64,000 nucleotides of DNA from Anarhynchus alexandrinus (GCA_008711295.1 VUYV01000212.1:1524762-1588761), one strand, 5' to 3'. Shown: positions 1-14,647, numbered from the stretch's first letter. Made by a program: numbers and translations. The notes: generated by a model not told the origin, from the sequence alone.

Positions 1-1002
1 GAATGTAATTCAAGATGATTAAAAATGCAACTCTATGTTATTTTAAAAAAGTAATCAAATCCTGACTTAACTAAAATCGTGGACCTAGAATACATGGGAG
101 ACCTTTTAAAAGTTAAAATACTAAGCAGTATCTTAATTTATTGTGTCGACTGTTGTTATTTTGATTGTTCCAAAATATAAATCAACAGCTGCCACGACAG
201 CTTAGGGGACAACTAACAGGCTATATATGCTGTTAATCCTGCCCCTCCAAGGCACTCTAGTTCAAGCCTCAGACAACCCTTTGTGCCTGCACAGACCCAC
301 GAGCTGCAAGCTGGCACTTCGTATGGGAGAGAAGAGGGCACACGATGCATAAGGAATGCTGAAAATGGGGTTCAGGAGGAGAAAAACTAGCTGCTGACCA
401 CGTCTGTGTTCACAGTGTGACCGAGGAGAACGGCAAGAATCACTATTCATGTTCAAAACGAAAATGAGCATGTTAACAATCAAATTTTAGAATCAAAACA
501 AATGTCCCTAAACTATGGTTGCTCACTCTAAGGTCAGTTCATATCTTTAAAATGCAGTTTCATTATCATTTTTGGTAGTATGTGTATAAAAAGTGAGCTT
601 ATTGCTAGACTTAAAAGCTAATTGTTTAAACAATGTATAATTATATAACCATTATTTAAACATTAAAGCCTTTAAGCAACTATGCGAAAACATTTAGAAT
701 CAACTTTGTAATGCAGCTGAAGAGCACTGTTGTTCTAAAGGAAACTGTAATCCAGCAAAAGGTAACAATGACCAGTTGTTTATAAAAACCACTGAAATGT
801 TTGGGAACTAGTTCACATTCTCATGCTATGTTTATGTTTCCATTTATCATCCTTCTCCTTGAGAAGATAGCTCAAAAGGAAGAAAGACTAGAGAACAAAA
901 TTTTGTTTAAATTACACATGCAGACGTCAGGTAATTTAACAAATCGAGACAAAAAAGGGATGCCTGTGTATAGCTAAAATCATTATTGCATTAAATCATT
1001 TT

Positions 1003-1035
1003 CTCCTCTCTCTCTCTCTCTCTCTTTCTCTCTCT
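1003..1035. repeat. (CT)n microsatellite
   Basis: This is a near-perfect CT dinucleotide run with one TTT interruption. Confidence 0.95.
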
Positions 1036-4000
1036 GAGGACCCATCCTTGCAGTGTGGTTTATATTTATTTTGTATACTCAGCTTTGCCAAGAACTTCTA
1101 GCTCACAAGTAAAGGAAAGGAACCAGAAATACAATCAAAATGGAAGAGCATACTATGCATGTTACTGCAGTCTTGTTAACCAAAGAACAGACCCCATCTT
1201 TGCTTAAAATATGTATCTTAATGATTGACTCCCACTCTCTTCACACTTCTCTCTTCCATCGTATTGTAACAAAATACAACACAATATAATATTATGCCCA
1301 TATAAAACAAATTGGCGGTGATGGGACCATTTCAGGACTGATATAGCGGGCAAATGGAAAACAGTTATTCATCAAACCGTTCATTAGGAAGATTATACGA
1401 CTTGGTTACTTATGACTGTGGTGGACTGTATTTCTGAATAGAAATCTCTTTTTTTGCCCTACGCTCATAAATTACTGAAGCCACATACGTTTCCATAATG
1501 ATGTATGTGATAGCTGAATGTGGGGAGATTGTTTTTCCTTCCACCTTCATTGAAGAAAAATCAGGAAGTTACCATTTTGTTTAATCAAATGTTTGGCTTT
1601 CAATTCCAGAGTCAGTTACATGTCTGCCCTCCAACTACTGTGGGGTTCGAAATAAATGAGTAAGAAAACTGTGAGAATCAAAGAAAAAATAGCTAGCGCT
1701 CCTTGGAAAGAACTTTACGTTAGTCTTATTCTCTGCTTCATTATTGCTACAAGAAATACCTGGGATGACCACAAATAGTCACATCTGAAAAACGATTTTT
1801 TTCTCTGACAAGCCGACAAGAGAATTCTTGCCACACAGCAATTAGATAGGCTATGCTTGCTTACTACAAAATGATCCAAAGCAAAATGAACTTCTCTAAC
1901 TGGTCTTATTGAGTTATTGCTGTATTTAATTCAGGGAGTGGCACAGAGGACGAGTAGTGCTGGTTGAGTACATCAACCTTAACGCAGAATATTCCAAATG
2001 TTTATTAATGTAATACTAGCAACCATTTGTTAATCCCTCAGCTTACAATGCCCTCAATTCTCCAAATACCTTTCTTTTCCCCCAAGATGTCAGTAAATTC
2101 AAGCGAACATTTTATAATTAAACAAAACATCAAAGTAATGGACATTTATGAGGCTACCCAATGCAGGTGGATTTTTTTTAAATGAAATGTAATAATAGAT
2201 TGTGTTCTACTACTTCTCTTAGCATGCACACACATACTAAAATCTGTTTGGAGACATTGTTCTGTATTAATATAAATCTTGCTATTGTGACTGCTAGAAA
2301 ATCTTGCAAATTGTTTCATAAAATAATCCATTGTGAAGTTTTAGACTAAAAAAAGCCCTTTCCTTTCTCTCTCAAAACAAACTTCTGTTACAGCAATACT
2401 GAGAGTCTATTCCAAGGATCAGGTGACATGGAAATACACACACGGAAAAATTCCATCTTACTCAGAAATCTTTTAGACAAAGTCAGGATTCCCCACTTGT
2501 CCTAACGCATACAATCAGCTAGACAATAACCTGCGTTAGCCACAACTGTTCCGACGTTACAAATGAAAGCATACAGGCTGCTGGACTGGAATCACCATAA
2601 GCTATATTCAGTATTCCCCTTCTTACAAAAACTAAAAACCCAGTTAAATCTGGTTTGCATACATGTACGTATATGGAGGAATCCTGAAACGCTGCTTAAC
2701 TGTTCCTGAAAGAGTAATCAAGAAAACTTTCAGTGACTTTATGTAATAGCCTTGCCACTGAGATGGCAGAATTTGCTAGGTGTATAATTTAATATAATTT
2801 GTGCCTTAAATTCTTGTAAATCAGTTACGTTAATCCCAATTTTTATTGGAACAACCATCCTCTCCAGTTTGCTCACACGTAGTCAAACAATAAAATACCC
2901 AGTGCCTTTCCATGGGCAAGAAGTGACTTAGAAATAGGTTTGTCTATTTCTACATTTCATTTTTTTTATAACTAACATGGTCTGTATTCATCTTTTAATT
3001 GTGGCAATGCTGGTATTTTTTTATTAATGAAATATTTTTGGAAAATTTCAACCTTGAAAGAAGAACAAACATATCAAATGACCCCAGGCCCTAACTCATA
3101 AGGAAGCGAAAACTGGAAATACTGAAGTATTGTAACCTGCAGTGTTAATGGAAAAGACAGAGATTCTGCTACCTAAAAACTTTCTTAAATTTTAAAGCAT
3201 TTAAATAAATCTTCTGTTCATCAATTTAAAAAGAAAACACAAATAAATAGCCATGTTGAAAATTAACAGAATTAATTATAAAAATGTGAGAATTGACACT
3301 AGAACAATAAGAATCACAAATACATATATTTCAAAAAGTTTTATTGCGTGATTTTTTGTAAATTTGTTTTAGCTTGAGCAAGCTCCCCTCTTGTTATTTA
3401 CATACTAAATGTACACACGTTATAGTGTAAAATCTAAAACTCCAATACCTCCTTTAAAATGTACATACATAAAACCCCGTGGCATGTAATCGCAGGAACT
3501 TCTCATGTAACATAGTAAACACCGTAGAAGACTTTACATATTTGTGTCACTCGTGCACTGTACATACACTAAACAAGCCATTTAGTTTTCTTTTTTACAA
3601 AAAATATACCAGGCCACATTATAAAGATTTAGCGTAGCACTACAGAAAATAAGGGAAATGTGCTATGATTTATTAGCCAATTAAATGCATAATTACTGAT
3701 TTATCCTTCAAATTACATATGAAAAGCCCTATTGTTGTAAGCTGCAATGAAATTTTTAGTGTATGATTATTGGCAATACTAAAAACTTCCAAAGAAAATG
3801 TTAAGCTTAGTGTGTACACAGACACACAGAGTTAGAGAGGAAGATAATAAAAACTTTTTAGCTGCAAAAATGAAAGTGAATATGTGGGGAAAATCACAAT
3901 TATCAAGACACGATGACGGTTAAAATTGTATGGTTTCATATTTGACAAAATTAAAAGTTAAGATGTTGATAAAATATTTTCCTGGACATTGGAAGACTAG

Positions 4001-7000
4001 AAATACTAGGTTCTTAAAGGTTTCTTAAAGAAATAAAAGGTTCTTAAAAACAATTTGTGTTAATTTCTTTTTAAGTATTGCAATTATCTTATTGGTCCTG
4101 AGCAGAGGATATATGTAAGAAAGTCAGTATCACACTCTATGCACAAAAGGAAAAATAAAGGTGCTTGTAGAAAAGAGATTCCTTAAAAGCTTGTGACTCA
4201 GTTATGGACAGAAACTTCATCAGCTGCCTTGTGTTTCAGTGTTTGTATTCCAGTCATTTCATTGCCACTAGATAATAACATTACAATGTAATGCTTATTA
4301 TTTATTTCATCACAAAATTTGTGTGGGCAATACAAACGCATGCAGCAAAAGGCTTTCAAACGGGGCAAAGACCAGGAACATTCAGAATTACCGGGAACAG
4401 AAAGCGAGGGTGGCTGCCTAACCAGGTAAATCCAGCAGAACATGGTATCCTCTGTCAGGCACAAATCCTGTCTGACCAATAACTGCGATCTCAGCAGCAG
4501 GGAAGAGGGAGGAAGAGAAGACAGAGACCTTCATGCCTTCAGTAAATTCGCACAAGGAAACCAGGAGGAGGAAGGAGAGGGGCTACACTGCCAGCCCCAA
4601 AAGCCACAATTCATTCTTTCCAGTCATGCGAGAGTTAAGAGTTGAAAATCATTATCAAAAATTTTCAACCTCAAGACATGGTGTAATTTTTATTTGCCGA
4701 GGAAGATTTGAGGCTTCAGAGTTCACATTTTCAACCTTTTATCCACAGAATTAGAATATTGCTTTAGAAACTAATAAATGATAAAAGCTTAGACTGTTGC
4801 AAACTAACAATTTCAAGAGCAACAGCTTAAGGAAAAACACAAACTATGGCAAAATTTAAAGTGAGAAAGTCTGGTTTACTGGAGATTGAAAATGGAAAAA
4901 CCTCAAAGAAAAAGTTTACTGGTAACTACAAGTAAAAAGGGATTGTAGACTTACTTCACTATATAACCTCAAGATCCTTCTACATAAAACAGTGGGGGGT
5001 TCACATTATATTGAGTGAGACATATACTAACGAACATTTTCAAAGGCCTTACAGCTGCTGGACCACTCAAGGGAAACAAACTGTTTAATACACCTAGTAA
5101 AAAGCACGTAATTAATAAAAATATGAAAACAAGCAACTAAGTTTACATGAAGCCTTACGTTAATCTCGGCACACACAGGGGTATTAAATGCAAATATTAC
5201 CAATAGTTAGAATTCAAAAAACTTGTTTCTGTTATAAAGGACTTCATTAATTCCATACGTAGAGCAAGCCTCTCCTTTTTTAATACCTAAATCCCAAAGA
5301 CTTCCCCTTTAGAAAATTCCTAAGTTTGGACTTCGGCAAAACAAAATCAAAACCATGCCATACAGTCATTTTTTTCCAACTGCGCAAAATAACTCCACAT
5401 CCCTCTGATTAGACACATTATAATGACTAATACACATAAGGAACAAAATTACTGTAAGAAACTAAAGTATAATTTACACACAAACAAAAACATTCATAAT
5501 ATCCATCTTACAAGTAAAAAAAAAGCGAGAAAAAAACAAAACCAAAACCCCACAACAAAGACAGATTCAAGTACTGGTACAAATCCAGTTGTAAAAGTCC
5601 TGAGAATGATGTTTAAAGCTTGTGTGCTGAGTTCAGCTTACGTAGGGACCTTAAGGGCTTAAAATACTGCATTCAGATTTGATTTTTTAACTCTGTTCCC
5701 TGAGGAAATAAGCCTTAGGTGCTAAGTTCCTTGTCAGTTCAGCTGTTTGTCCATTCCTCCCTTAGTACCATGGAAATCGCTGGCTTATTTCAAGCAGATT
5801 TGAAAGATGGGTGAAAGTCTCAAAGATAATTCCATTTATACAGCTTTTCAGAAAATCCACGGTCAGCCACAGGCAAGAGGGGTAAACAGATGCCCCCGCC
5901 AAGGGCAAACCAGGCAGCACGCAGCCTTAATACCCATTTGGCTGTATGTGGCGAGGCAGCACGCGCACACGGGCCCGTTCACTGGCAGCCACCAAAAGCG
6001 GTGGCGCTTCTTCAGCTGCAGTGCCATAAGGAATTTTTGGGAGAAGCTGAGGTTACTGCCAAGGGATGAAGGGTAAGACACTAAGAACACACGTAGCAAA
6101 CCAGGTATCAGCAGTCCCGCTGCTCACTGAACAACCCGTTACTGTCTCCAGGTAAGTGCTTTAAAGATGAACTTCCATAATGAAACAGATGTTATCTTAG
6201 AAAGAAGAAGTTGTAACAGTAATTTCCAACTCTATTTTGAGAAAAGTACGAGATAATGTTGGAGACCTTCAGAACACACACTCAGCAGGAGGAGGCCCTT
6301 TTAAAGTTTTTTATAAAAATATATACATATACCTGTTTCGTTAGTACTTATTTTACGTACTTAAATCATACAAAATAATTTTTAGTGTCTTTTTAAATGT
6401 ACTTTATACAGATGTCCATTATTCTGACTTATAAAAAAGAACGTAAATTAAGTTCAAACCAAGAAATTACACGCAAGTGTTAATACTAGAGTTAGCAAAA
6501 TACACTGACATATTTTATAGCTGACTCTGTATTACAGCTTTCACCTTCCTAACTAGCTACATAAACTGAAAATGTGCAATATTTTTAATTAAGTAAAAAG
6601 AATATGGCCATAGATGCTAAAATCTTAATCCTTGAATTGTCGTGTTTTTTAAAAAACTATTTAAAAGTGACTTTTGAAAAACACAATGATTCAAGGATTT
6701 TGGTAGGTAAAACGAAACTGTGGAAAAATCTTTACGTGTTCCTTCAAACACTAAGCAGAAATCAACTTTCTCTCTCTGTATTCTCACAACCCACATGTGT
6801 CACTTCAAATTCCAAGTCCAGATTTTGGAGAGAACGTGCATGTTTTTAGGACTGCTACAGTACGCTAGGAAGCTACTGTTCCTCTGTATACTTAATATGA
6901 ACCAGTCCCCGAAACACTAACTGAACATAAATTAAAAATCTTGTCATTAATTTTATTTCACTCTGGAATCTCCGTTATTGAGAACAATGGGGTACAAAGC

Positions 7001-8938
7001 AGAAATCCACTATACATTCTTACATTGCTTTGTGAAATTTGGCATCCGTCAGTGTCATATAAAACACATTAAAAAAGCAGCACTACCAGTTTTAGCACAA
7101 ATATTTAAAGCAGTTCAGTATAAACTTTATGTCCAAATAAAGTCTACTAATATCCAGCAAGCAGTGGTGCAGCTGCATTAGCTCATGTAATGTTTCACAC
7201 ATGGAAACCAAGATGCAAGATTACCTCATTTATGGTAACACTCATAAACTACACAGTACACAGTAAACATGTCTACCCAGCAAATTAAAATATCACTGCA
7301 CTATGCAGCAGCTGAAGCTATCCAGAACCTGTTTATAATCCAATAGAAACAGAAATTTGTCTTCAGTTCTAGAAACAGGGGGGAGGGGGGGAATCAAAGT
7401 CTAAGTAAAATAAACGGCGCTGCAAGTGTCACTTGCCCCAAGACTTCCTGCTTCCCACAAAAGACATGCGCCCATTCTGGAGATCAAAGGTCATAGCTTT
7501 ACAATAGAATACATTGTAAATAGGTTTAAAATAATTGAATACAACTGCAAACCAAGGACTCATTTATAGCTTGCTAGGAAAAAAAATATAGCTGTTTTAA
7601 GTCATTCCAGTATATGAACTGAAACCTGCATTATAAAACTGCATCTGCTTCAAAACTACCAGATCACCACCTGCATACCAGTTGGATTTGGTCATTCCAC
7701 AGCCATCTAAATAATGAAATGCTTTTGAGTAAATTACATGCCACCACTGTTTTGATTATCCTCCGCAATGTCTGGAGGAGCGCTAAAAATGGCCGTACCT
7801 GCCGCCAAGGGGCTGGGTGCTCCGCAGCTCTCCTTGGACCCGAATCTCAGCCCTGGGGAAGTAACAACCACTTATTCTTTCTGTAACAGCAAGCACCGCC
7901 ACAAGTGCCGTAAAATATTCACCTGCGAGATGATTTATCTCTCGTGCTGTGCCAATCAAACTGAGTTTACTTCTCGCACAGCTGCCTGGTGGCTCAGCGC
8001 CTGGGACGGTGGCTGCCTAACCAGGGCGGATGGCACAACGCTCTCCTCCATTCTGATGGCTTCCAAGATCCAGGTTTATGTGCCCCAAATTGGCAGTTAG
8101 CCTGTGCCCGGAGGCGCTGCCAGTGTGTCACGTCTGTGAGTACGAAACCTGAAGTCAGGGCTGCACTTACAACTCATTTATATCTACCTACTCTTCTGCT
8201 TTTTTTTTTTTTAAATCGATCTCAACATTTGCTAAAGGAGTAAAGCTATCAAATGTAGCTGTATCCACATATTTCTCTCCAAGTTGATAAACTCATTTTT
8301 ATTCAGTAACAGAAAAGGCCTCACTTCTGGGCTGAAACAACTCAAAAACTGTTTGGGAAATAAGCATGCACAACACACACGTTACAAATTTATTATAGCT
8401 ATTTTTGCAGACCACAGACCTATTCACAATTTACAATCAGCACTATTTTTCAACCAACCAAAGCAACCGTGTCATACAGGTCCACATTTAGTATCAACAA
8501 GTAAAATCTTCAGAATTATGATGGTTAATAAAAGCTCCTATAGCTCTTTACGTGTCCAAAACCCAGCACAAGTTTTAATGGGATAATCCTGTGAAAACAA
8601 ACTATCACCTGAAAGTTATGTTTACTAGGGCTTATCTGGCGTGCAATCTGTCCCATATTAGTAAAGCTCAAATACCCTCCTTCAGGGCATAATAAATTTG
8701 GAGGTTTGTTGGGATTTGTTAATATATTTGCTATCTCACTGGGATTAAAGGCAGGAAATAATTCCATGATATTTACTTATCTCTGTTGTTAACCTTAGTT
8801 ACCTCTATTAGACTAGCAATTATACCGCTACAAAACCATAATCGCTAGTCACAGCAAAAAGACAGTTCATCACAAGACTGAATTGATGCTCGTTTTAACA
8901 ATGACACATGAACAATTAACTACCACCACTTCCTTAAA

Positions 8939-9020
8939 TCAGTGGTTTTCAACCTGTGGTTTGCAGATGCCTTTGGTCTACGGACTACTTCTAAGAGACC
9001 ACAAAGGGTAATTAAGGAAA
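8939..9020 (+). mobile_element. Possible hAT-type DNA transposon end
   Basis: The tract cagtggttttcaacctgtgg followed by tttgcagatgcctttggtct is similar to terminal sequences of Charlie-like hAT elements (cagtggttctcaacc). I did not find a matching inverted end nearby, so this is tentative. Confidence 0.3.
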
Positions 9021-10635
9021 GTCTTGGCTTACTGTCAGTCGGCTTAAATTTGCTATACAGGAAAATGTACCTTCAATGGAAAATTTTATGGGGTCTCAGA
9101 AAAAAAATGCTGGAAAGTCACTGGCACAGATCTTTTCTTACGCAGCAGAAACAGACCTTGGAATTTTTACAATAGTTTTGACCTCTCAACTGCTGCAGGT
9201 GAAGAGTTTTCCCAACAAAACTGAAAGTCTGAAACGATCAGGAATTCCAGGGTAATGTGATTTCTGGTGGAACATTCACCTTTGTAGGTAGGGTCTGGCA
9301 GATTCATTATCGTTTTTTAAATTCCTCTGTTCTGGTACTATTTGTGGCTGTTAATAGAAGCCTACTGAATACTTCTACGCAATAAAACAGATTTCATCCA
9401 AGAAAACACGTAACTGACAGCATTAAGTCTCAGAGTACTCTCTTTTGCCCTGTTGCATATTACTTATTCTGAGTAATAAATTCCAGATTTTTCTTGGAAA
9501 AATCAAAATCCTCACGTAGACTACTACAAAACAACCATCCACTCTCACCTAAAAGGAATTTCTGGTCTCTATTGAAATTTCTGAAAACATGTAACCAATT
9601 CTTTCCCACCGTATTCCATCTAAACAACCCAACCTCACATACTCTGTAAGAGAAAAAAAAAATAAATCTACCAAGCCATATTTACGTATGTTTTCTTGTA
9701 ACCCATTATGGAAAAAGGGTAAGTATATTGAGTACTTCACCTTAGTTTAAGAGCAAGACACAGCAAATGTCATATCTAAGAGAAAATATGACTTCAAAAT
9801 CCTCAGACATAACGTATCTTTGTCCATTTTTCGGCAATGCACTTTGTTAGCATGTGCTAACATGTGCCTTCATAGCAATGTTCCCCTTCCCTATCATTTC
9901 ACAGAATGCCAAATAATCATACTGGACATAGAAAAACAAATTGGTAACTTCATGTAAACAAAAAATAAATAATATTGAAAATCCAGCATCTATTTATTTG
10001 CGTCATGGAAAGACTGGTAAGAACTATATCAGAGCCTCTCAGTCTTTTGCACATTGGGACCCCGTAAAACAACAGAAAAAGAGTTTCATATCTCCTCTTC
10101 TTTTCCACAAAGAGAGTGGTTGCGTTATTTTTCAAGACATTTAAAAGAGAAACGACTTTTGCATTGAACTCAACTTTTCTCAGAAAGCTGGATTTCATCC
10201 CTGCTATAGGACTGCCACCTAATTCTAAGTTAACTATACCAACATTTTTACAAGTACTCGTTAGTCAATCTATATCTTTGGGGGAATCCAATTTGCTAGA
10301 AAGGTTTCTCAAACTGTGATTAGTTCTGTGATTATTTTCACTATATTTCATGGTCAAGGTAAGATCTGTTGAGGTTTGAGCTGCAATACTGACTTCGGCA
10401 GTTTCTTGCCCTGTCACACTATTTCAAGCCACTCATTCTTGATACCCAGTTATACAAACACAGCTATTTGGTGGGCTCAATGGCAAAGCAAATGAGAACC
10501 GACCCAAATTAAAACCAACATTTTGTCTTTTCTTTCAGAATTTACAGAATGCTTAATACTCTGAAAAATGTCACCTCCTAATACTTTCAAAATAGACACC
10601 CGCATTTAGTAGGGATGATAGATCATCATCTTTAG

Positions 10636-10775
10636 CCTCCTCTGCATTTATAAAACAGAAATAATACAATTTCCCCAGCACATGAAGGTCATGTAAAGGT
10701 AAACTCATTAATGTTTGTGGATGATTCAGATACTACAGAGTGAATATCAAAGAAAAGGCCTTGCCATGTAGGATG
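10636..10775 (+). mobile_element. MIR-like (CORE) SINE fragment
   Basis: The order gcctcctctgcatttataaa, acagaaataatacaatttcc, attaatgtttgtggatgatt and cagatactacagagtgaata resembles the 3' half of amniote MIR/CORE SINEs. There, a tract reading cctcatctgtaaaatgg precedes taatgtttgtaaagcgcttt. It is strongly diverged. Confidence 0.45.
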
Positions 10776-13700
10776 CTGTTTTCAGAACAGGGTTCAAACA
10801 GTGTGCAATAAATAGGGTTTGAAGCTATATAAATGTAATAGTATGGAGAAAAAAAAAAACCACCAAGTAACTTATTACATGAGCCCTGTTCTCTTGTAGG
10901 CTGAATACAGCCAGCAGAAAAATAACAGCAGCAATCATTTAGTTAGAGGCTACATGTTAAGGCACAAGCTAGAGGGAAATGTATTCATGGGATACAGGTA
11001 TAGTTTTGTTTTTGGTTTTCAAGTGCTTTAAGTCCATGAACTTATTCCATAAACCCTACAAAGAGAGAAAAAAGGACCACTTTAGTTGTATGACACAGTG
11101 TATGAACATGTCTCTATGCAATCTGCAGTTGATTTCCAAACTCATTAAAAAACACAAAGCAGTAGGTGGTGTACAATCGTAGTTCTAAAAGAATTCAGAA
11201 CCAAAATACACTTTCTTAATGTTTTCCTATTGCTGGCTTTGTGGAAAGGCCCTTCAGCTACCAAAGCAAACAACTAAATGATGTGAATTCAGACATGTAA
11301 TGACTGTAAGGTCAGCACATGACCGCTAAGCATTCATGACCCCAAATTAAGAGGTATTACCCTCTATCTGCTAATCCTTGGGTCACAAATGTACAGCCTA
11401 CTCCAAGAACATTAAAAATTCCTGAAATTTGCTTACACCCCACTGCTTGAAAGATAGAAAGCTAACATGCATGAAGTGATCAGATAAGTCAAAGGGGCAG
11501 TTCTGTTCTCAAACACCATATTAAAAATGCCATGTCTTTCAGTCACCTTTTCTGTTAATGAAGTCCACTATGATTTTATATTAAAGTATTATAGAAATAC
11601 AACCATCTTCTGAAAATAAGGATTTTAATTTCACAGATCCTAACATTTCAAATCCAAAATAGAATTCTAAAGGACAATGAAAAAGAGGGTACATTCATCT
11701 TAGTAGTATATGCATTCAGAAGGTGTTACGTGTATAAACACACTACATGGGATCCACAAATTAAGTTCTATATTTTGGCAGCGTGGCTTTAGTTTTTAAA
11801 TTATGGAAGACTATGTTTATTGCTTTTAGTGTTTTCACATCATGTAGAACATGTAAAAGGCTGCAGCAGTCATTCTGTTGGTAAGATTACATACTGAGAA
11901 TAAAATCCCAGCTTGTTATGCCATCATGCCATATTTTATGTCCAAAACTTACTTGTTAAAATTAATAGCAGCATTTACATTTCCCATACGTATTTCTTAC
12001 AAAAAAATGCACATTTTTTAATTTAATTCAGCAATGAGTCCTTTGTGGAGACCAAATCTTCTAGCGGACACCAGATCTCACTAAAAAGTTCATACCTAAC
12101 ATATGAACCTAAGATTTCAGGAAGATATCAAATAAATTTCATTTTAGGTTCCTGAATTAGGATCTCCATGTAATCACTGGAGACTTTAAAGCTGTCTTCA
12201 TTTATCAATCCCTCCCACATCCCTGTCATTTTTGTAAGCCCCAGAAGAACTGAACAGATCTGGCCACTCTGTTGATTCCTCAGTGTAGCTTCTCATTAGT
12301 TTCTTTTGAAATTCTCTGCTTCTCTGCCTGTATCACAGCTTTCTGCCACTAAGCTCCTCTTTCACTCTTCATGTGCCACCAGCTTTTCTAGCCTCTTTGC
12401 AGCAAGCGACATTTGGACTTCAAAACCCTGATATGTACTATTTCATTGCAGTTCATAACTGGCCCCTGGCAAACATAAATTGTGAAGACTACTTTAGATG
12501 GTTTTTTTCCTTACTTACTCTCTCAGTCCTCGTAACATCCTAAACGTCATCATAAAAGGAGCAGGAAAAGGGGGAATCTTTAGTCAAAGATGTGTGATTA
12601 AGAAAGAAGCATCCATCTCTAGGAAACCCCGTGGCTCACTTCCAGGAATACCAATGGAATACATTCCTTACCTTCCTCCTGCATTGGGACTTACTCTTGT
12701 TAGGGAAGTGAGAAAACTGACATATAACAGAGATGGCCATCTGGCAGACCACGGCGAGACCCAGCTTGCCAGGCAGTTTTATCTGATCCTTTAGCATGCC
12801 TGCCCATCACCAGCTCAACCAAACTGAGGATAATGTTTATATAAGTTGCAGCAGAAAGGTGTATAAAGCAAATCAAAATCAGCAGGATTTATAGTACTGG
12901 ATATAAAATTGAGCTAACATGACTGTGTTGATCTGGCCAGAAATAAAATTGACCCCTAAATACATGGAATTTACTCATTTCTAGTGCACAGCCCAGATCA
13001 CGGCAGTTTTCTACATAACCACAATATCAGAGTGGTAGTTAAAACAACACAAGTCAGCACACTACTTACACCTTGGGTACAAGGGCCTATAAATAGGTCA
13101 TAATCAGGTTTGATGACACATCCCATGAGATGAATCTCAATGCAAAGCAAAATTTTCCATTAAGTGGTCACCCATGGTTAGAAGAATAAAATAGGAACTT
13201 CTCACTATATTTGGGAAAGAAACATCCGATCCCCCAAATAATTAATCTGAATATTGCTCTCTTCCAAACTTATTCTAAACCGTTAATGCATAAGGGCAAA
13301 CTGCAACTGGGACAGAGTTCAATAAACACGTGTAAAGCCAGAGAGGAACGCAGTCTGCTAAAAATCTGAGAAGGGCTCAGATCTGTCCACACCAACAGTA
13401 AAACTAGGCTTAAAAGAGCTCTGGATGTGACCTATGTTCGCATGCAGCTTTGGAATGGATTTTAATCATAGCTTAATTCTGGTGTATACACAGCCCAAGG
13501 GTGTGCCTGCATGATGTGCTTGCATCAGGCTGAAGGGAGGATATTGACAGTGCAGACGTCCAAGTCCGCTGCAGTATGGTTAGTTCATGTGCTTTTAGTA
13601 TCTCAAAGAAAGGTTTAATAAATTAACTGACTATAAATAAAATAGCCCTATCAGAATATGCAGCAAAATTTAATTCTTAGTTTACTTCTATTAGTTTAGG

Positions 13701-14065
13701 CAAAATATATTAAAACCCTATTATTAAAAAAGTTATTCTGTGATTTATTATGAAAGCAGAGAACAATCCAGCAACTCTCAGAGCATGTTCTCACCATCTT
13801 CCATTCCTAATCCTCATTATGAAGTTCTTATTCTGCCTCAGAAAGCAGATGGCAAGAGATAATGTCAGTAACAATTAGGAGGCTTCACTGCCCTTAAGGA
13901 CTCTTCTGCTACACACTTGTAATATTTTTTTCAGAGACTTTTAGAAACAGGATACTTTGCACCATTGTATTCAAGGTATACTGTTTGGAACATCCCCAAA
14001 ACAATTAGAGAAGTGTTGTTTTGTTGGGGTTTTTTTCCTTTAAACAATGGAGAATGTCTTTATTT

Positions 14066-14091
14066 TTAATTAATTAAATTGAATTAATTAA
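14066..14091. repeat. AT-only inverted repeat with TAATTA cores
   Basis: Arms ttaattaatt (14066-14075) and aattaattaa (14082-14091) are separated by aaattg. The arms contain overlapping TAATTA homeodomain-type sites. Confidence 0.85.
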
Positions 14092-14647
14092 TGTAAAATA
14101 AAGGTATTATAAATGAAACGTCCAACATTACTTTCATTCTACACATTGCAAAACTAAAGCCACTTGAGTTTCCTAAAATTTTTAATCAACTTCCTCTAAA
14201 CTACTTGCATACTGCTGAACCTTTCATGTTTTTATGAGCCCAGTTCAACTCTCACTAACAACTAACTTGGATCAGATCCAAAATTTCTTCTTAAACTGCG
14301 GCTTAGAGAAATCCTATCCATTTGGACTAGGAAAAACACAAAGAACCTCACAAGACTATATATTATGTCACTTTATCTATGCAGAATTTTTTCTGCTTAT
14401 GACCTATTTGAATGTCAATTATATTTTTGGTATTATTAATATCTTTAATCTTGCTTTACAAGCTGTTGCTTTTTATTAACAATACTAGTCTACGCAAATA
14501 AAATCCAAAGAGGAAATAAAACTTCAAAATTAAAAGAAAAAAAAATTCTGAGGGATAGATAGATTTCATATAATTAATATGTCGGGAAATTCATTTTGAA
14601 ACTTTAGTATTTAAGATGAAGAAAAGAAAATTACTTCCAAAAAGAAA

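Noticed and set aside
7768..8100. Open frame of 110 codons as a possible intronic gene
   Set aside because: No domain, signal or homology is recognisable, another frame overlaps it, and GC-rich patches produce such frames by chance. It is reported only as a compositional anomaly.
1..9000. A 3' UTR of another gene overlapping the start of the window
   Set aside because: AT-rich sequence with polyadenylation-like motifs is present, but there is no coding exon, conserved UTR or splice evidence. Ordinary LRBA intron is the simpler reading.
9846..9861. Short palindrome gttagcatgtgctaac
   Set aside because: Arms of seven bases are expected by chance in 64 kb, and no other structure supports a function.
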